NCBI GenBank assembly: GCA_963790435.1
Contig: CAWBOI010000006.1
Coordinates: forward strand, 372,001-436,000
DNA from: Ilyomonas sp963790435
GTDB taxonomy: Bacteria; Bacteroidota; Bacteroidia; Chitinophagales; Chitinophagaceae
Length of the DNA stretch: 64,000 bases
Direction: 5' to 3'
Made by a program: the position numbers and the translations under genes. Below, one piece after another: positions 25,309-34,645 of the stretch. The notes beneath the pieces were generated by a model, which ran no database searches, was not told where the DNA came from, and saw only the letters and a list, made by a program, of their open reading frames with translations. Numbering within the stretch: the stretch's first letter is position 1; each line of letters begins with the position of its first letter.

Positions 25309-26496
25309 TCACCGGCATAAAACAACAGTTACCACTTCATTTTTGTGCCATTGATTGGTTTCATTCGTAAACGAAACAATGCCATCGGCATGTATCAATG
25401 AAATCACATCGCCTGAAGTGGATGTTTGTATAGGTTGCGCAAAACATTCACCATCTTTATAAAATAATTTCACCAAAAGGTGCAAACTAAGCGTTGCGGG
25501 AACGGTAACATCTTCACACAACTTAGCGGTTATTGTTTGGGGTGATTGATGCAAACATAGTTGCAGCCAATGTCTGAAAAACAAATGAAAACAAACAAAT
25601 GTGGAAACCGGATTGCCAGGAAAGCCGAACACCAGTTTGTTATCCATACTCGCAAACAAAAGGGGTTTGCCCGGGCGTTGCGCCACGCGATGAAACACTG
25701 TTTGGAATCCAATGCTGGTAAGGGTTTGAGGCAGATAATCCCTTTTGCCTTTTGATACTGCGCCTGATAACAAAATCACATCATTGGTTTGCAAAATGGA
25801 AAACAATTCTTCTTCCATTTGTTCTTTGTTATCCGGCAAATGATGAAGCCTTACAATGATATTTTCTTTTTCCAAACCGGCTGCCATAAAGTAAACATTT
25901 GATTGCCTGATTTGATGTAGAAATGGTGTTTGGTCAACCCCAACCAATTCATCGCCGGTTGAACAGATTGCAATTGTGGGAAGCTTGTAAACTTCAACTT
26001 GATGCAACCCAACGGTTGCTAAAATGCTGATGTGCGCTGCTGTAATACGAGTATTTTTGGTAAGCAATACAGTGCCTTTTTTTTCATCGCTGCCTTGCCT
26101 GTGCACGTTTTGAAACGGCTCCGTTTCATCAATGAGTATCGTTGCAGTATTGTCTTCAATTATGCAATCTTCATAAGGTATCACAACGTTGGTATTCATG
26201 GGTAAAACCGCGCCAGTCATCACTTCAATACAATGTTCCTCGTTTGATAAAGAGCGAACCGAAGCACCCGCAACACTTTCATTTTCGATAACAAAACGCT
26301 GTTGAGCATTTGCAAATGAATCGCTGTTAATAGCAATGCCATCCATCATCACACGGTCGAAAGGAGGGAAGTCTCTGTCGGCAAGTACCTCTTCAGCCAA
26401 CACACGGTTCAAAGTTTTTTGAAACGGCACTTTTTCTGTACCAAAATTTCTTTGGTGAGATGAAATAAGGTTATAAGCTTCGCTAACTGTAATCAT
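25309..26496 (-). CDS. moeA: Molybdopterin molybdotransferase
   Basis: ATG 26496 (MITVSEAYNLISSHQ) gives a normal 395-residue MoeA; the frame can be extended upstream into moaA but without family similarity. Key parts are the PPFDRVMMDGIAI motif near residue 50, the VMTGAVLPMNTNVVIPYED domain, ICSTGDELVG in the MogA-like domain and GNPVSTFVCF near the C-terminus. It inserts molybdate into adenylated molybdopterin, joining the modABC supply to the moa genes of the same operon. Confidence 0.94.
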   Translation of the reverse strand: MITVSEAYNLISSHQRNFGTEKVPFQKTLNRVLAEEVLADRDFPPFDRVMMDGIAINSDSFANAQQRFVIENESVAGASVRSLSNEEHCIEVMTGAVLPMNTNVVIPYEDCIIEDNTATILIDETEPFQNVHRQGSDEKKGTVLLTKNTRITAAHISILATVGLHQVEVYKLPTIAICSTGDELVGVDQTPFLHQIRQSNVYFMAAGLEKENIIVRLHHLPDNKEQMEEELFSILQTNDVILLSGAVSKGKRDYLPQTLTSIGFQTVFHRVAQRPGKPLLFASMDNKLVFGFPGNPVSTFVCFHLFFRHWLQLCLHQSPQTITAKLCEDVTVPATLSLHLLVKLFYKDGECFAQPIQTSTSGDVISLIHADGIVSFTNETNQWHKNEVVTVVLCR

Positions 26497-26656
26497 GTGA
26501 ATGGTTGGTTTGAACCACGAAGACTCAAAGGAAAGAAGTTGCACAAAGTAATCTTTTTGTTTTCGCGCATCTTTGCGTCTTGGTGTCTTTTCGATGTAAT
26601 TATATTGATGAATACAAAGATTGTTTGGCAAATTTTTTTGACGTTGCAACAAATTA

Positions 26657-27649
26657 TCATCCACCCAAAACCGACATGGAATCATGCACTTGTTTGTGAT
26701 CCATTCTTTCGGCTTCAAAACCATTTTCTGCACGGTTAGCAATTGCATTGATAATAATATTGCTCAACTCATTTTCATTCGCTCCATCACGTAATGCATC
26801 TCTCAAATTCGCTGCCGGCGCGGCATACAGGCAGGTTCTCAATTCGCCGGTGGCCGACAAACGAATGCGGTTGCAGGTGCCGCAAAAGGTTCGGCTAAAC
26901 GCAGGAATGATGCCGAAGGTGCCTGCATAATTGTCTATTTTATAGTTGAGTGATGTTGAATTTTTTGGATTGATTAAAGCAATAATTTTATCTTCATAAC
27001 GCTCGCTGATGTGCTGATAAATTTGGTGATAATCCCAGTTGGTGTTATCAAAATGAGAGCTTCCGTTAAATGGCATTTCTTCTAGAAACCGTACCGATAA
27101 GTTCTGATGTTTTGTAAGCTCAACAAAGGGAATAATATCATTTATATTTTGCATTGCCGATACCACACAATTGAGCTTTATTTGAAAGCCTTTGTCTAAT
27201 AATCTGTAAATGGTTTTATGAACTCTATTAAAGCAATCGCGCCTTGTAATTTGATGAAATCGCTGCCCGTTCAACGAATCCAAACTAACATTAAGCTGCG
27301 TGATGTTTAGCCTTTTTAATTCATCAATGTGGGGCTCAATAAGAGTTGCATTGGTTGTGATGGTTACCTCGTTCAAACTATGTAACGCTTTTATATTTTG
27401 CAGGAATGGGAGCAAGCCTTTTCGGGCAAAAGGTTCGCCGCCGGTTATTCTTATTTTGGTAACACCCAACGATGTAAAAACGGAAGAAAGCAAATACATT
27501 TCTTCCCAGGTTAGCAGCTCTTTTTTGGGCGAAAACAAAACACCTTCTTCGGGCATACAGTAATAGCACCGCAGGTTGCAACGGTCGGTTACCGAAAGCC
27601 GCAGGTAATTCAGTTCCCTTCCGTATTTATCTATTAAAATGCTTTGCAT
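26657..27649 (-). CDS. moaA: GTP 3',8-cyclase (molybdenum cofactor step 1)
   Basis: 330 residues. The radical-SAM cluster motif is CNLRCYYC (Cys24, Cys28, Cys31), followed by ITGGEPFARKGL. The C-terminal second iron-sulfur site is CGTCNRIRLSATGELRTC, and the protein ends in Gly-Gly, needed by MoaA for GTP chemistry. With MoaC it converts GTP to cyclic pyranopterin monophosphate. It lies between moaE and moeA in the leftward operon. Confidence 0.96.
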   Translation of the reverse strand: MQSILIDKYGRELNYLRLSVTDRCNLRCYYCMPEEGVLFSPKKELLTWEEMYLLSSVFTSLGVTKIRITGGEPFARKGLLPFLQNIKALHSLNEVTITTNATLIEPHIDELKRLNITQLNVSLDSLNGQRFHQITRRDCFNRVHKTIYRLLDKGFQIKLNCVVSAMQNINDIIPFVELTKHQNLSVRFLEEMPFNGSSHFDNTNWDYHQIYQHISERYEDKIIALINPKNSTSLNYKIDNYAGTFGIIPAFSRTFCGTCNRIRLSATGELRTCLYAAPAANLRDALRDGANENELSNIIINAIANRAENGFEAERMDHKQVHDSMSVLGG

Positions 27650-27685
27650 GTTGTGTTTGTTTATTTCACCCCATAAATGAGGTGG

Positions 27686-28096
27686 CTATGGATGCGCATT
27701 GATCCAAACGTTTCCGTCTTCATACCATTCCTGCTTCCAGATCGGAACTCTTTTTTTAAGTTCATCAATTAAAAATTCGCACCCTTCAAACGATGCCTTG
27801 CGATGCGTTGAGGAAACACCAGTTATCACTGCAATTTCGCCGGGTAGTTTTTCTCCAACGGCATGCATCATTGCTATGTTGTGCAGGTTCCATTTTTGTT
27901 TTGCTTGCTGTGCAATTTTTTCCATTTCTTTTATCGCCATTGCCTCATAGGCTTCAAATACTAACTTCGTTACCCTTTTGTTTTTGTTCAAATTTCGAAC
28001 CGTGCCCACAAACAAATTTACTGCACCGCAATCCGGCGTTTGTAAATAGTTATATGCTTCTTCTACATGAATCGTATCCTTAATTTTTATCAGCAT
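27686..28096 (-). CDS. moaE: Molybdopterin synthase catalytic subunit
   Basis: 136 residues with typical MoaE blocks: GAVNLFVGTVRNLNKNKRV, FEAYEAMAIKEMEKI, HAVGEKLPGEIAV and KKRVPIWKQEWYEDG, the last containing the active-site Lys. Together with MoaD it transfers sulfur to cyclic pyranopterin monophosphate to form molybdopterin. Its gene starts two bases after moaD ends. Confidence 0.95.
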   Translation of the reverse strand: MLIKIKDTIHVEEAYNYLQTPDCGAVNLFVGTVRNLNKNKRVTKLVFEAYEAMAIKEMEKIAQQAKQKWNLHNIAMMHAVGEKLPGEIAVITGVSSTHRKASFEGCEFLIDELKKRVPIWKQEWYEDGNVWINAHP

Positions 28097-28098
28097 TT

Positions 28099-28341
28099 TT
28101 ATCCTCCGCTTACAGGTGGCAACAAAGCAATTTCGCTCATGTTATCAAGCCTTGTATCATCATTAGCATATTCATTATCTACTGCAATGGCCCACGATTG
28201 CAATGTTTGCAATTGAGGAAATTGTTTTGATAGATGCTCCTTCAATGCGCTAACGTTGTTGATGTTTGTATCATCAGTTAGCGTAAGCTTTTTATCACCT
28301 ATCATTTCTTTGGCAATGCCAAATAGTTGTATCGTCATCAT
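28099..28341 (-). CDS. moaD: Molybdopterin synthase sulfur-carrier subunit
   Basis: 80 residues, ubiquitin-like, ending PPVSGG: the terminal Gly-Gly is adenylated and thiocarboxylated to carry sulfur to MoaE. The activating enzyme MoeB is not encoded in the window. It lies between mobA and moaE. Confidence 0.94.
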   Translation of the reverse strand: MMTIQLFGIAKEMIGDKKLTLTDDTNINNVSALKEHLSKQFPQLQTLQSWAIAVDNEYANDDTRLDNMSEIALLPPVSGG

Positions 28342-28369
28342 CTCATATCCTTTTAAAACAATGAATGAA

Positions 28370-29014
28370 TTAAACTCTTATTTCACTTTTTTTTAGCCCT
28401 TTCATGGTTGATTCATATTCATCTTTTGTATTGATATTTCTAAAGCGGTAGGCGTCTGGCGCAGTGAGCATTTCAACATCATTTTGAATCAAAAACTTGC
28501 GCGGGCAATGGGCTCCATTAGTCATAAATTGCTGCAAAAACAAATGGGCTTTCGGTTCCCAAACCGCAATCAAAGGCTCAGGAAATTCACCCGTTTCATT
28601 CCAAAAAGCAGTTGCTATTTTTTGTGGATTGCGATGCTCAATTAAGTAAGCGATTGTTTCTTTATTTAAATAAGGCAAATCGCACGCAACCACAAGCCAC
28701 GCAGCATTTGGATTGTGCTCAAATGTACTGAGAATGCCGCCTGCAGGTCCTTTATCAATTACTGTATCCTGAATATAGGGCAAATTTTCAACACTGTGTA
28801 CCTGCTGTTCATTCACCGATAAAAATACTTCATCACAAAACGGCAACAACAGTTCAAACATATACTCACGCTGGCTTTTATTGTGATAATGAATGCTTCC
28901 TTTGTCGGTGCCCATGCGCTTGCTCTTTCCACCGCACAACACCAGCCCGTTTACGCCTGTTGTAACTGGCTGAAGCGTTTGGTTTTGCCCCCTTTTATCG
29001 TGCATTAAAATCAT
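28370..29014 (-). CDS. mobA: Molybdenum cofactor guanylyltransferase
   Basis: About 214 residues with the nucleotide-binding signature LVLCGGKSKRMGTDKGS near the N-terminus, WLVVACDLPYLNKE in the middle and a short C-terminal domain. It joins GMP to the cofactor to make the bis-MGD form used by DMSO-reductase-type enzymes, so molybdoenzymes of that class should exist elsewhere in the genome. It overlaps the 3' end of moaC by 20 bp. Confidence 0.9.
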   Translation of the reverse strand: MILMHDKRGQNQTLQPVTTGVNGLVLCGGKSKRMGTDKGSIHYHNKSQREYMFELLLPFCDEVFLSVNEQQVHSVENLPYIQDTVIDKGPAGGILSTFEHNPNAAWLVVACDLPYLNKETIAYLIEHRNPQKIATAFWNETGEFPEPLIAVWEPKAHLFLQQFMTNGAHCPRKFLIQNDVEMLTAPDAYRFRNINTKDEYESTMKGLKKSEIRV

Positions 29015-29477
29015 GTTTGCCTCCCGTTTTTGAAACGAGCTTTGTTTCTTTAATTACTATCGCATGGCTCATTGCTTTGCACATATCATAAATGGTAAGC
29101 GCGGCGATGCTTGCGCCAGTTAAGGCTTCCATTTCCACGCCGGTTTTTGAAGTGATGGAAACGGTGCATTCAATTACAACTTCTCTTTGTTCATTGACAC
29201 CGATATTCAGCTTACAATTTTCCAATGCCAGCGGATGACAAAGCGGTATCAGTTCGCTTGTTTTTTTCGCAGCCATCGTTCCGGCGATGATAGCGGTATG
29301 AAATACAGAACCTTTCTTCGTTTGAATGTCATTATCCTTTAATTGCTCCATAATTTCTTCGCCCAACACTACAATGCTTTGCGCGGTGGCAGTGCGTTTG
29401 GTTAGCCGCTTTTCGCTTACATCTACCATCGCAGCATTGCCATTGGCATCAACATGAGTTAAGGTAAATTCTTTCAT
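28995..29477 (-). CDS. moaC: Cyclic pyranopterin monophosphate synthase
   Basis: The start at 29477 gives a standard 160-residue MoaC (MKEFTLTHVDANGNAAMVDV); the 31 extra upstream codons are not MoaC-like. Family blocks: KGSVFHTAIIAGTMAAKKTS, LIPLCHPLALENCKL, TGVEMEALTGASIAALTIYD and the final KTGGKHDF. It is the first gene of the operon moaC-mobA-moaD-moaE-moaA-moeA-modABC, so the promoter should lie in the 108 bp shared with the divergent gene at 29586. No molybdenum-cofactor riboswitch fits in that space. Confidence 0.95.
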   Translation of the reverse strand: MKEFTLTHVDANGNAAMVDVSEKRLTKRTATAQSIVVLGEEIMEQLKDNDIQTKKGSVFHTAIIAGTMAAKKTSELIPLCHPLALENCKLNIGVNEQREVVIECTVSITSKTGVEMEALTGASIAALTIYDMCKAMSHAIVIKETKLVSKTGGKHDFNAR

Positions 29478-29585
29478 TGTTATCTTCGCTTTTTGCAAAG
29501 TGAAATTACTTTGTAAGATGGTGTTATTATCACGCGCCGAAGGAAATAACACGACTTTGTTTTTGTTCAAAAAATATTATCCACC

Positions 29586-30557
29586 ATGAAAGCCGCCGTT
29601 TTGCATCAATTAGGACAAGTTCCAAAATACGAAGATTATAAAGAACCTGCACCGCGAAAAGATTCTGACGTTGTAATGACAGTAAAAGCTGCAGCCATTA
29701 AAAATATTGATAAAGCCAGGGCAAGCGGACAGCATTATGCAAGCTACCAGCACTTGCCGGTTGTAGTGGGCATTGATGGTGTGGGTGTTTTGGAAGATGG
29801 CAGACGCGTGTATGCCAACGGTATAACCGGAACGATGGCAGAGAAGGCTTTAGTTGATAAAAGCAAACTAACTGTTTTGCCCCATGGTATTGATGACATT
29901 ACAGCGGCTGCCTTGCCCAATGCCGTGCTGGGTGCGGATTTGGCGTTGCGTTACCGTGCACAAATTCAAAATGGAGCTGTGGTATTAATAAATGGAGCAA
30001 CGGGAATTACGGGTAAAATTGCGGTTCAGTTGGCGAAGCATTATGGTGCTGCAAAAATTATAGCAACAGGCAGAAATGAAAAAGTATTGGAACAATTGCA
30101 AAGCCTCGGCGCGGATGAAATTATCAATTTAAAGCAACCTGATGAAACGATAATTCACCAAATCAAAACGGCACATACTGCTACGCCAATTGATGTTGTA
30201 ATTGATTATTTGTGGGCACATCCGTTTGAATTGATTGTGGCTGCATTGCAAGGTGGTGGCGGCTTACAACAGAATGTTCATACGATAAGAATGGTAACTG
30301 TTGGCGAAATGGCTGGTGCAACCATCCGTTTGCAATCCGGCGTTTTGAGAAGTTCGGGCATAGAAATTTTGGGCTCGGGTTTTGGAAGTTTGCCCAAGGA
30401 AGCGTTTGAAAAGTTCAATGTTGAAACCTTACCAGCCATGATGCAATTAGTAATTGATAAAAAACTACATATAGATACACAAGCGGTTCCATTGACAAAT
30501 GTTGAAGAAGCATGGCAACGAAAAAGCAGTGAAAAGAGGCTTGTGCTTGTAATGTAA
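29586..30557 (+). CDS. MDR-superfamily quinone oxidoreductase-like protein
   Basis: 323 residues. N-terminal GroES-like domain (MKAAVLHQLGQVPKYEDYKE, VVGIDGVGVLEDGRRVYANG) and a Rossmann domain with VLINGATGITGKIAVQLAKH binding NADPH (the GxxGxxG-like ATGITG). No zinc-ligand cysteine pattern is visible, as in zeta-crystallin/QOR-type reductases. It likely reduces quinones or activated double bonds using NADPH. It diverges from the molybdenum operon and shares its promoter region; there is no sign of functional linkage. Confidence 0.88.
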   Translation: MKAAVLHQLGQVPKYEDYKEPAPRKDSDVVMTVKAAAIKNIDKARASGQHYASYQHLPVVVGIDGVGVLEDGRRVYANGITGTMAEKALVDKSKLTVLPHGIDDITAAALPNAVLGADLALRYRAQIQNGAVVLINGATGITGKIAVQLAKHYGAAKIIATGRNEKVLEQLQSLGADEIINLKQPDETIIHQIKTAHTATPIDVVIDYLWAHPFELIVAALQGGGGLQQNVHTIRMVTVGEMAGATIRLQSGVLRSSGIEILGSGFGSLPKEAFEKFNVETLPAMMQLVIDKKLHIDTQAVPLTNVEEAWQRKSSEKRLVLVM

Positions 30558-30661
30558 TGCTCTTTCAAGTAAGTAGCATTATGAACGCTGACAGGTTTTT
30601 AAAGCCTGTTAGCGTTATATTGAAATTGTTGTTGAGACTGTTTAAAATTTGATATTAGAAA

Positions 30662-31651
30662 TCATATTTTCAACTTTAAAAGCGCATCTGCATTGCCATG
30701 TGCAATCTTTTCTTTGTCTTCAGGCGATAGTTTCATTTCGTCTAAAAACTGTCTTCCTATTTTATTCGGGCTATAAGGATAATCAACCGAAAACAAAACC
30801 CTTTCAACGCCAAACGTATCCAATGCAAGTTGTAGAGGCGGTTGCGTAAACAGGCCGCTTGTTGTAATCCATACATTGCTTTTCAGCACTTCGGCTATGG
30901 TTCGTTTGAAACCGGCATCTTTATAAATCTTATTGATACGTTCCATCATCATCGGCAACATTTCTCCCATGTGACCAATGATGATTTTTAATCTTGGATA
31001 CTTGTCAAATGTGCCTGTCAGTATCAATCTTAAAACATGAATGGCAGTTTCTGAATGCCAGCCCCAACCCGCGATGGAAAGCATAAAACCTGAAGTACCG
31101 GGCAGATTGTTATAGTAAACATCGTTTACGGCTTTGATAGGAAGATTGGGATGAATATAAACCGGCACATCCAATGCTTCTGCAGTAGATAGGATGGGTG
31201 CAAATTGTTCATCATCCAGAAACTTCTCGTTTGTAGTTCCGTTAATCATCGTTCCGCAGAAACCCAATGTTTTTACGGCCCTTTCCAACTCTTCTGCGGC
31301 TGCAGAAGGAACTGTCACGGGCAGCACTGCAAACCCTGCAAAACGTTGCGGATATTTGGCAACAATGTTGGCTATTTCGTTGTTATAATCATGAGCATAG
31401 CTGATAGCTTCTTCGCCTTCGAGCAGGTCGCCACCAGGCGCTGTAACTGATAATACCTGCTGCGTAATTCCGCTTTCATCCATGTCTTTGATTCTCTCCT
31501 TATCTACTTCTTCCAATTGTTGTTGCACGCGTTTCATAAGCGATGCATCACCATCCGGGTCGGGCCATCCTCTTTTCATCCGGGCTTCTTTGCTAATCCG
31601 GTTATCAAACTGAGGCAAGCTAATGTGTTCTTCTAATGTTACAATTCGCAT
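30662..31651 (-). CDS. Metal-dependent amidohydrolase, ACMSD-like
   Basis: ATG 31651 (MRIVTLEEHISLPQFDN) gives a normal 329-residue protein; the 79 upstream codons are not family-like. TIM-barrel amidohydrolase_2 features: EEH near the N-terminus for the first metal ligands, VPVYIHPNLP (His ligand), LKIIIGHMGEMLP and FSVDYPYSP (Asp ligand). Relatives decarboxylate or hydrolyse aromatic and keto acids such as aminocarboxymuconate semialdehyde and 2,3-dihydroxybenzoate. The exact substrate is unclear. It follows an NAD(P)-binding protein gene 83 bp upstream. Confidence 0.87.
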   Translation of the reverse strand: MRIVTLEEHISLPQFDNRISKEARMKRGWPDPDGDASLMKRVQQQLEEVDKERIKDMDESGITQQVLSVTAPGGDLLEGEEAISYAHDYNNEIANIVAKYPQRFAGFAVLPVTVPSAAAEELERAVKTLGFCGTMINGTTNEKFLDDEQFAPILSTAEALDVPVYIHPNLPIKAVNDVYYNNLPGTSGFMLSIAGWGWHSETAIHVLRLILTGTFDKYPRLKIIIGHMGEMLPMMMERINKIYKDAGFKRTIAEVLKSNVWITTSGLFTQPPLQLALDTFGVERVLFSVDYPYSPNKIGRQFLDEMKLSPEDKEKIAHGNADALLKLKI

Positions 31652-31734
31652 ATAATGTAATCTTTTTTGCAATAAATGTTCTTGCTTGTTTTGAATATTT
31701 GGAATTGAATCAATTTCATAAACCGTGCTGAAAA

Positions 31735-32403
31735 CTAAGAAGCAGATTTCGATACTGCGATGATGTCTTTTCCTTCCAGAATATTTTTTGAATATCCGTA
31801 TTGTGCCAAATGAATCATGCACAAAGCCAGTTCTTCCATTGTACAAAAACCATTGGGAAATAAACCCCGGCCAATGGGAAACAACCAACCGATGTAGTTG
31901 TAAAATTTATGCGTGTGCTGCAAGCCTGTGATGGGCTTGATAAAACCGGGGCGCAATCCGAATGCGTTTGCAAAGGGCAGCGTTTGCAAATCATCTTCTA
32001 CTTTCGCTTTTGTTTTTGCCCAACTTTGCCGGCTGTTTGCGCCCGTTCCGGTTCCGGAAATGTAACAGAAGGTCATATCATTATTCAGCTTACTTACTGT
32101 TTGGGCAACGTGCATCGTAAGTGTGTAAGTGATTTTAAAATAGTCTTCTTTCGCAATGCCAATGGAAGAAATGCCCAAACAAAAAAAGCACGCGTTGTAG
32201 CTACTCAATTTATCTTCGATGGATGATAAATTGTAAAAATCGTTGTGAATGATTTCAGTAAGTTTCGGATGCGTTACGCCACAAGGTTTCCGGTTGATGA
32301 CGAGTACTTTTTCCACATCGGGATGTTGCAAACTCACATGCAATACGCCTTCGCCAACCATGCCGGTTGCGCCGGTAATGATGGGCCTTATTTTTTTATT
32401 CAT
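31735..32403 (-). CDS. NAD(P)-binding short-chain-like epimerase family protein
   Basis: 222 residues with an N-terminal nucleotide-binding motif, PIITGATGMVGEGVL, and further Rossmann strands (ACFFCLGISS, TFCYISGTGT). The Tyr/Lys dyad of classical SDRs is not evident, so it belongs to the atypical NAD(P)H-binding group (Oxr/HTATIP2-like). Upstream on the minus strand lies GGCAAAAACAAAC. The role is unknown; it may be co-transcribed with the amidohydrolase. Confidence 0.8.
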   Translation of the reverse strand: MNKKIRPIITGATGMVGEGVLHVSLQHPDVEKVLVINRKPCGVTHPKLTEIIHNDFYNLSSIEDKLSSYNACFFCLGISSIGIAKEDYFKITYTLTMHVAQTVSKLNNDMTFCYISGTGTGANSRQSWAKTKAKVEDDLQTLPFANAFGLRPGFIKPITGLQHTHKFYNYIGWLFPIGRGLFPNGFCTMEELALCMIHLAQYGYSKNILEGKDIIAVSKSAS

Positions 32404-32630
32404 AATTGTGTTTTGTTGAGGTATGTTTGTTTTTGCCGCTTTTTATTCACCTATAAAAATAAAGGATAGAAGTCAACGCATTCATAAATGATGAAAACAA
32501 GTTGATGCTCTTTTTGTTTGAAGCAAGTCATCATTCACTCAATGAACTGCTGCCAGGAAGAAGGAAGTCAATAAAATTTTTATAAAACGCATTACTTTAG
32601 CCAACTATTTACTTACTAAAATAAATAACT

Positions 32631-33527
32631 ATGAGACGATTCTTTACCATGTTCATTGTTGCTGCTACAGCGTTTGCATGTAACAGCAATGCTTCTTCGG
32701 GCACCACGACCGATTCTACTTCTTCTGCTAAAGATTCTGCTTCTTCCTCCACGTCAAAAGGCAGCACTGGCGGCTTTAAACTGGGCGTACAAATGTGGAC
32801 GTTCCGAATGTTTACGTTTGCACAGGCACTGGATAAAGTGGATAGCACCGGCATTAAAAACATTGAAGCGTTTTGGGGACAAAAGCTTGGCAATGATATG
32901 CCTGGCGAATTTGGTGCGGATATGAATGCCGACACGCGCAACAAGCTGAAACAATTGTTGCAAAAGAAAGGCATCAGCATTGTGGCAATGGGCGTGATTG
33001 CACCAAATGGTAAAAACGAATGGATAAAAGCTTTTGATCTTGCTAAGGATTTCGGTTTGCAATACATCACCTGCGAACCTGTTAAAACGCAATGGGATAT
33101 GATTGACTCTCTTGCCGGTGTATACAATATTAAACTTGCTATTCACGATCATCCTCGTCCCAATGCTTACTGGGAGCCCGATTCTGTGCTGGCTGCCATT
33201 AAAGGACATAAGAATATTGGCGATTGTGCCGACATCGGACATTGGGCTCGCAATGGCTTGAACCCGGTGGATTGTTTAAAGAAATTAGAAGGCCATATTA
33301 TTGGTGTGCATTTAAAAGACATTGTAAAGTTTAACGACCCCAAAGCAGAAGATACGGTTGTTTCAAAAGGTGTAATTGATTGGCCTGCGGTGCTGGCTGA
33401 ATTGAAGCGACAAAATTTCAACGGCATGTTGTCCATCGAGCATGAATCGAACTGGTATCACAGCACGCCCGATGTTATTTTTACAAAGCAATATTTTGAT
33501 GAGCAGGTAGCGAAGCTGAATAAATAA
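32631..33527 (+). CDS. Lipoprotein of the xylose-isomerase-like TIM-barrel family
   Basis: 298 residues. A lipobox (ATAFAC, Cys17) and a Ser/Thr-rich linker are followed by a sugar phosphate isomerase/epimerase fold: FKLGVQMWTFR, GIKNIEAFWGQK, LAIHDHPRPNAYWEPD, NIGDCADIGHWARNG, GVHLKDIVKFN and MLSIEHESNW. The conserved His, Glu, Asp and His metal ligands of the barrel appear present. Exported versions are common in Bacteroidota sugar-catabolic loci. It is monocistronic with a strong terminator; the substrate is unknown. Confidence 0.88.
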   Translation: MRRFFTMFIVAATAFACNSNASSGTTTDSTSSAKDSASSSTSKGSTGGFKLGVQMWTFRMFTFAQALDKVDSTGIKNIEAFWGQKLGNDMPGEFGADMNADTRNKLKQLLQKKGISIVAMGVIAPNGKNEWIKAFDLAKDFGLQYITCEPVKTQWDMIDSLAGVYNIKLAIHDHPRPNAYWEPDSVLAAIKGHKNIGDCADIGHWARNGLNPVDCLKKLEGHIIGVHLKDIVKFNDPKAEDTVVSKGVIDWPAVLAELKRQNFNGMLSIEHESNWYHSTPDVIFTKQYFDEQVAKLNK

Positions 33528-33541
33528 TAATTCAAAAATTC

Positions 33542-33592
33542 GCAAAAAACAAAACCGTCCTCACAGTGTTGTGGAGACGGTTTTGTTTTTGC
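33542..33592. terminator. Strong bidirectional hairpin terminator containing the recurrent 11-mer
   Basis: GCAAAAAACAAAACCGTC and GACGGTTTTGTTTTTGC pair almost perfectly around a loop CTCACAGTGTTGTGGA. It separates convergent genes and serves both. The right arm is an exact TTTGTTTTTGC (33582-33592), the left a one-base variant, so the hairpin is formed by the motif and its complement. Confidence 0.92.
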
Positions 33593-33607
33593 ATAAAAAG
33601 CAACTTT

Positions 33608-34141
33608 TTATTTCACGCCTTTCTTATCATCCCACCAGCCTTTCATTTTGCGGATGTATAAAATTTGCCCTGTATGATAAGCGTTGTGCGTGCCAATGTG
33701 TGCAATGGTCGAATACCATTTCGCCAGCTTTTGTTCATCGGCTGCCTGCACAGCTTCTTCCCATTGTGTAAGCGTATTGTCTAACTCTTTTACCGTTGTT
33801 GCCCATGTGGCTTCTGTTACGGGGCTAAACGTTTCTTTATTGTTACCATTAAAAGCATCGGGTTTGGTGCCTTTGAATTTATCGAGCAATTGCTTATTCC
33901 AAAAAATAAGATGCGTGGTAAGCTGCGCAATCGAATGGTTTTCGCTGCTGTCTTTCCAGTTGGCTTGTTGTGCGGTTAAGCCTTGTACAGCAAGCACCGG
34001 CGGCACAAACCAATCCTGTTGATTGTGCGTGGTTTTGAGTTGTTCAAGCAAGATAGATTGTAAGGTTGGGGCTGTATCTTTTTGTGCATAAAGAGAAAAG
34101 GAGATACAACCAGCCAGCAAAAACAGAAGCAGTCGTTTCAA
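33608..34141 (-). CDS. Secreted DinB-family protein
   Basis: 177 residues with a signal peptide (LLLFLLAGCISFSLYA), then a DinB four-helix bundle: SIAQLTTHLIFWNKQLL and HIGTHNAYHTGQILYIRK hold the three histidines (one in the first, two in the second) that bind a metal in this family. Cytoplasmic DinB relatives are thiol transferases such as bacillithiol transferase; secreted ones are uncharacterised. The Cys in the signal region (LLAGC) could be a lipobox. Confidence 0.83.
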   Translation of the reverse strand: MKRLLLFLLAGCISFSLYAQKDTAPTLQSILLEQLKTTHNQQDWFVPPVLAVQGLTAQQANWKDSSENHSIAQLTTHLIFWNKQLLDKFKGTKPDAFNGNNKETFSPVTEATWATTVKELDNTLTQWEEAVQAADEQKLAKWYSTIAHIGTHNAYHTGQILYIRKMKGWWDDKKGVK

Positions 34142-34288
34142 GGCATTTTATTTTATGAATGAAGAAAAAGGAAAGATAAAACGAAGCCAACAAACGATAA
34201 GCTTTGATATGATAAACGGCATATCACTATCACGCTTGTTATATTCTTCATTCAACAAATAACAGGTCTTGTCTTTTACTGTTCGTGT

Positions 34289-34645
34289 TTACAAACCGGC
34301 TATCAGCTCATCCGCGAAGCTGGTATCTTTTCTTCGCTCATAAATGAGCATTTTGCAATCGGGTTGTTGCATAATCAAACTGTCTTCTGTTATAATCTTA
34401 ATCGTTGCATTCGATACATATTGGCTATCGCCGATCAAGGCATAAATTTCGCCCGTAGGGCAGATACCAAGCAGATAATAATCGGAGCGTGCGATGCCAT
34501 CTCTTATTATTAGCACATTGTTGGCTTCCAACGGTTCCTTAGCAGGAGAAAATACCAGAACTTCATCTGTGGCAAAATTGTACCATCTTCCCTGTAAGCT
34601 ATTGGCTACTGTGGTAAAGAGTTTTTTGTTTTGTGGGTTTCTCAT
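34289..34645 (-). CDS. Hypothetical 118-residue protein
   Basis: No signal peptide. It is strand-rich with a likely small barrel: NSLQGRWYNFATDEVLVFSP, then IGDSQYVSNATIKIITEDS and CKMLIYERRKD. The GRWYN start resembles the first strand of lipocalin-like domains, but I cannot assign a family. It is isolated, with AT-rich spacers on both sides, and no operon partners are visible. Confidence 0.6.
   Translation of the reverse strand: MRNPQNKKLFTTVANSLQGRWYNFATDEVLVFSPAKEPLEANNVLIIRDGIARSDYYLLGICPTGEIYALIGDSQYVSNATIKIITEDSLIMQQPDCKMLIYERRKDTSFADELIAGL

Noticed and set aside
25309..26748. Longer MoeA starting inside moaA
   Set aside because: The 84 extra N-terminal codons do not resemble MoeA and overlap moaA; ATG 26496 gives the family's normal N-terminus.
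29478..29585. Molybdenum-cofactor riboswitch before moaC
   Set aside because: The intergenic space is about 108 bp shared with a divergent promoter, and I see no fitting multi-stem fold.
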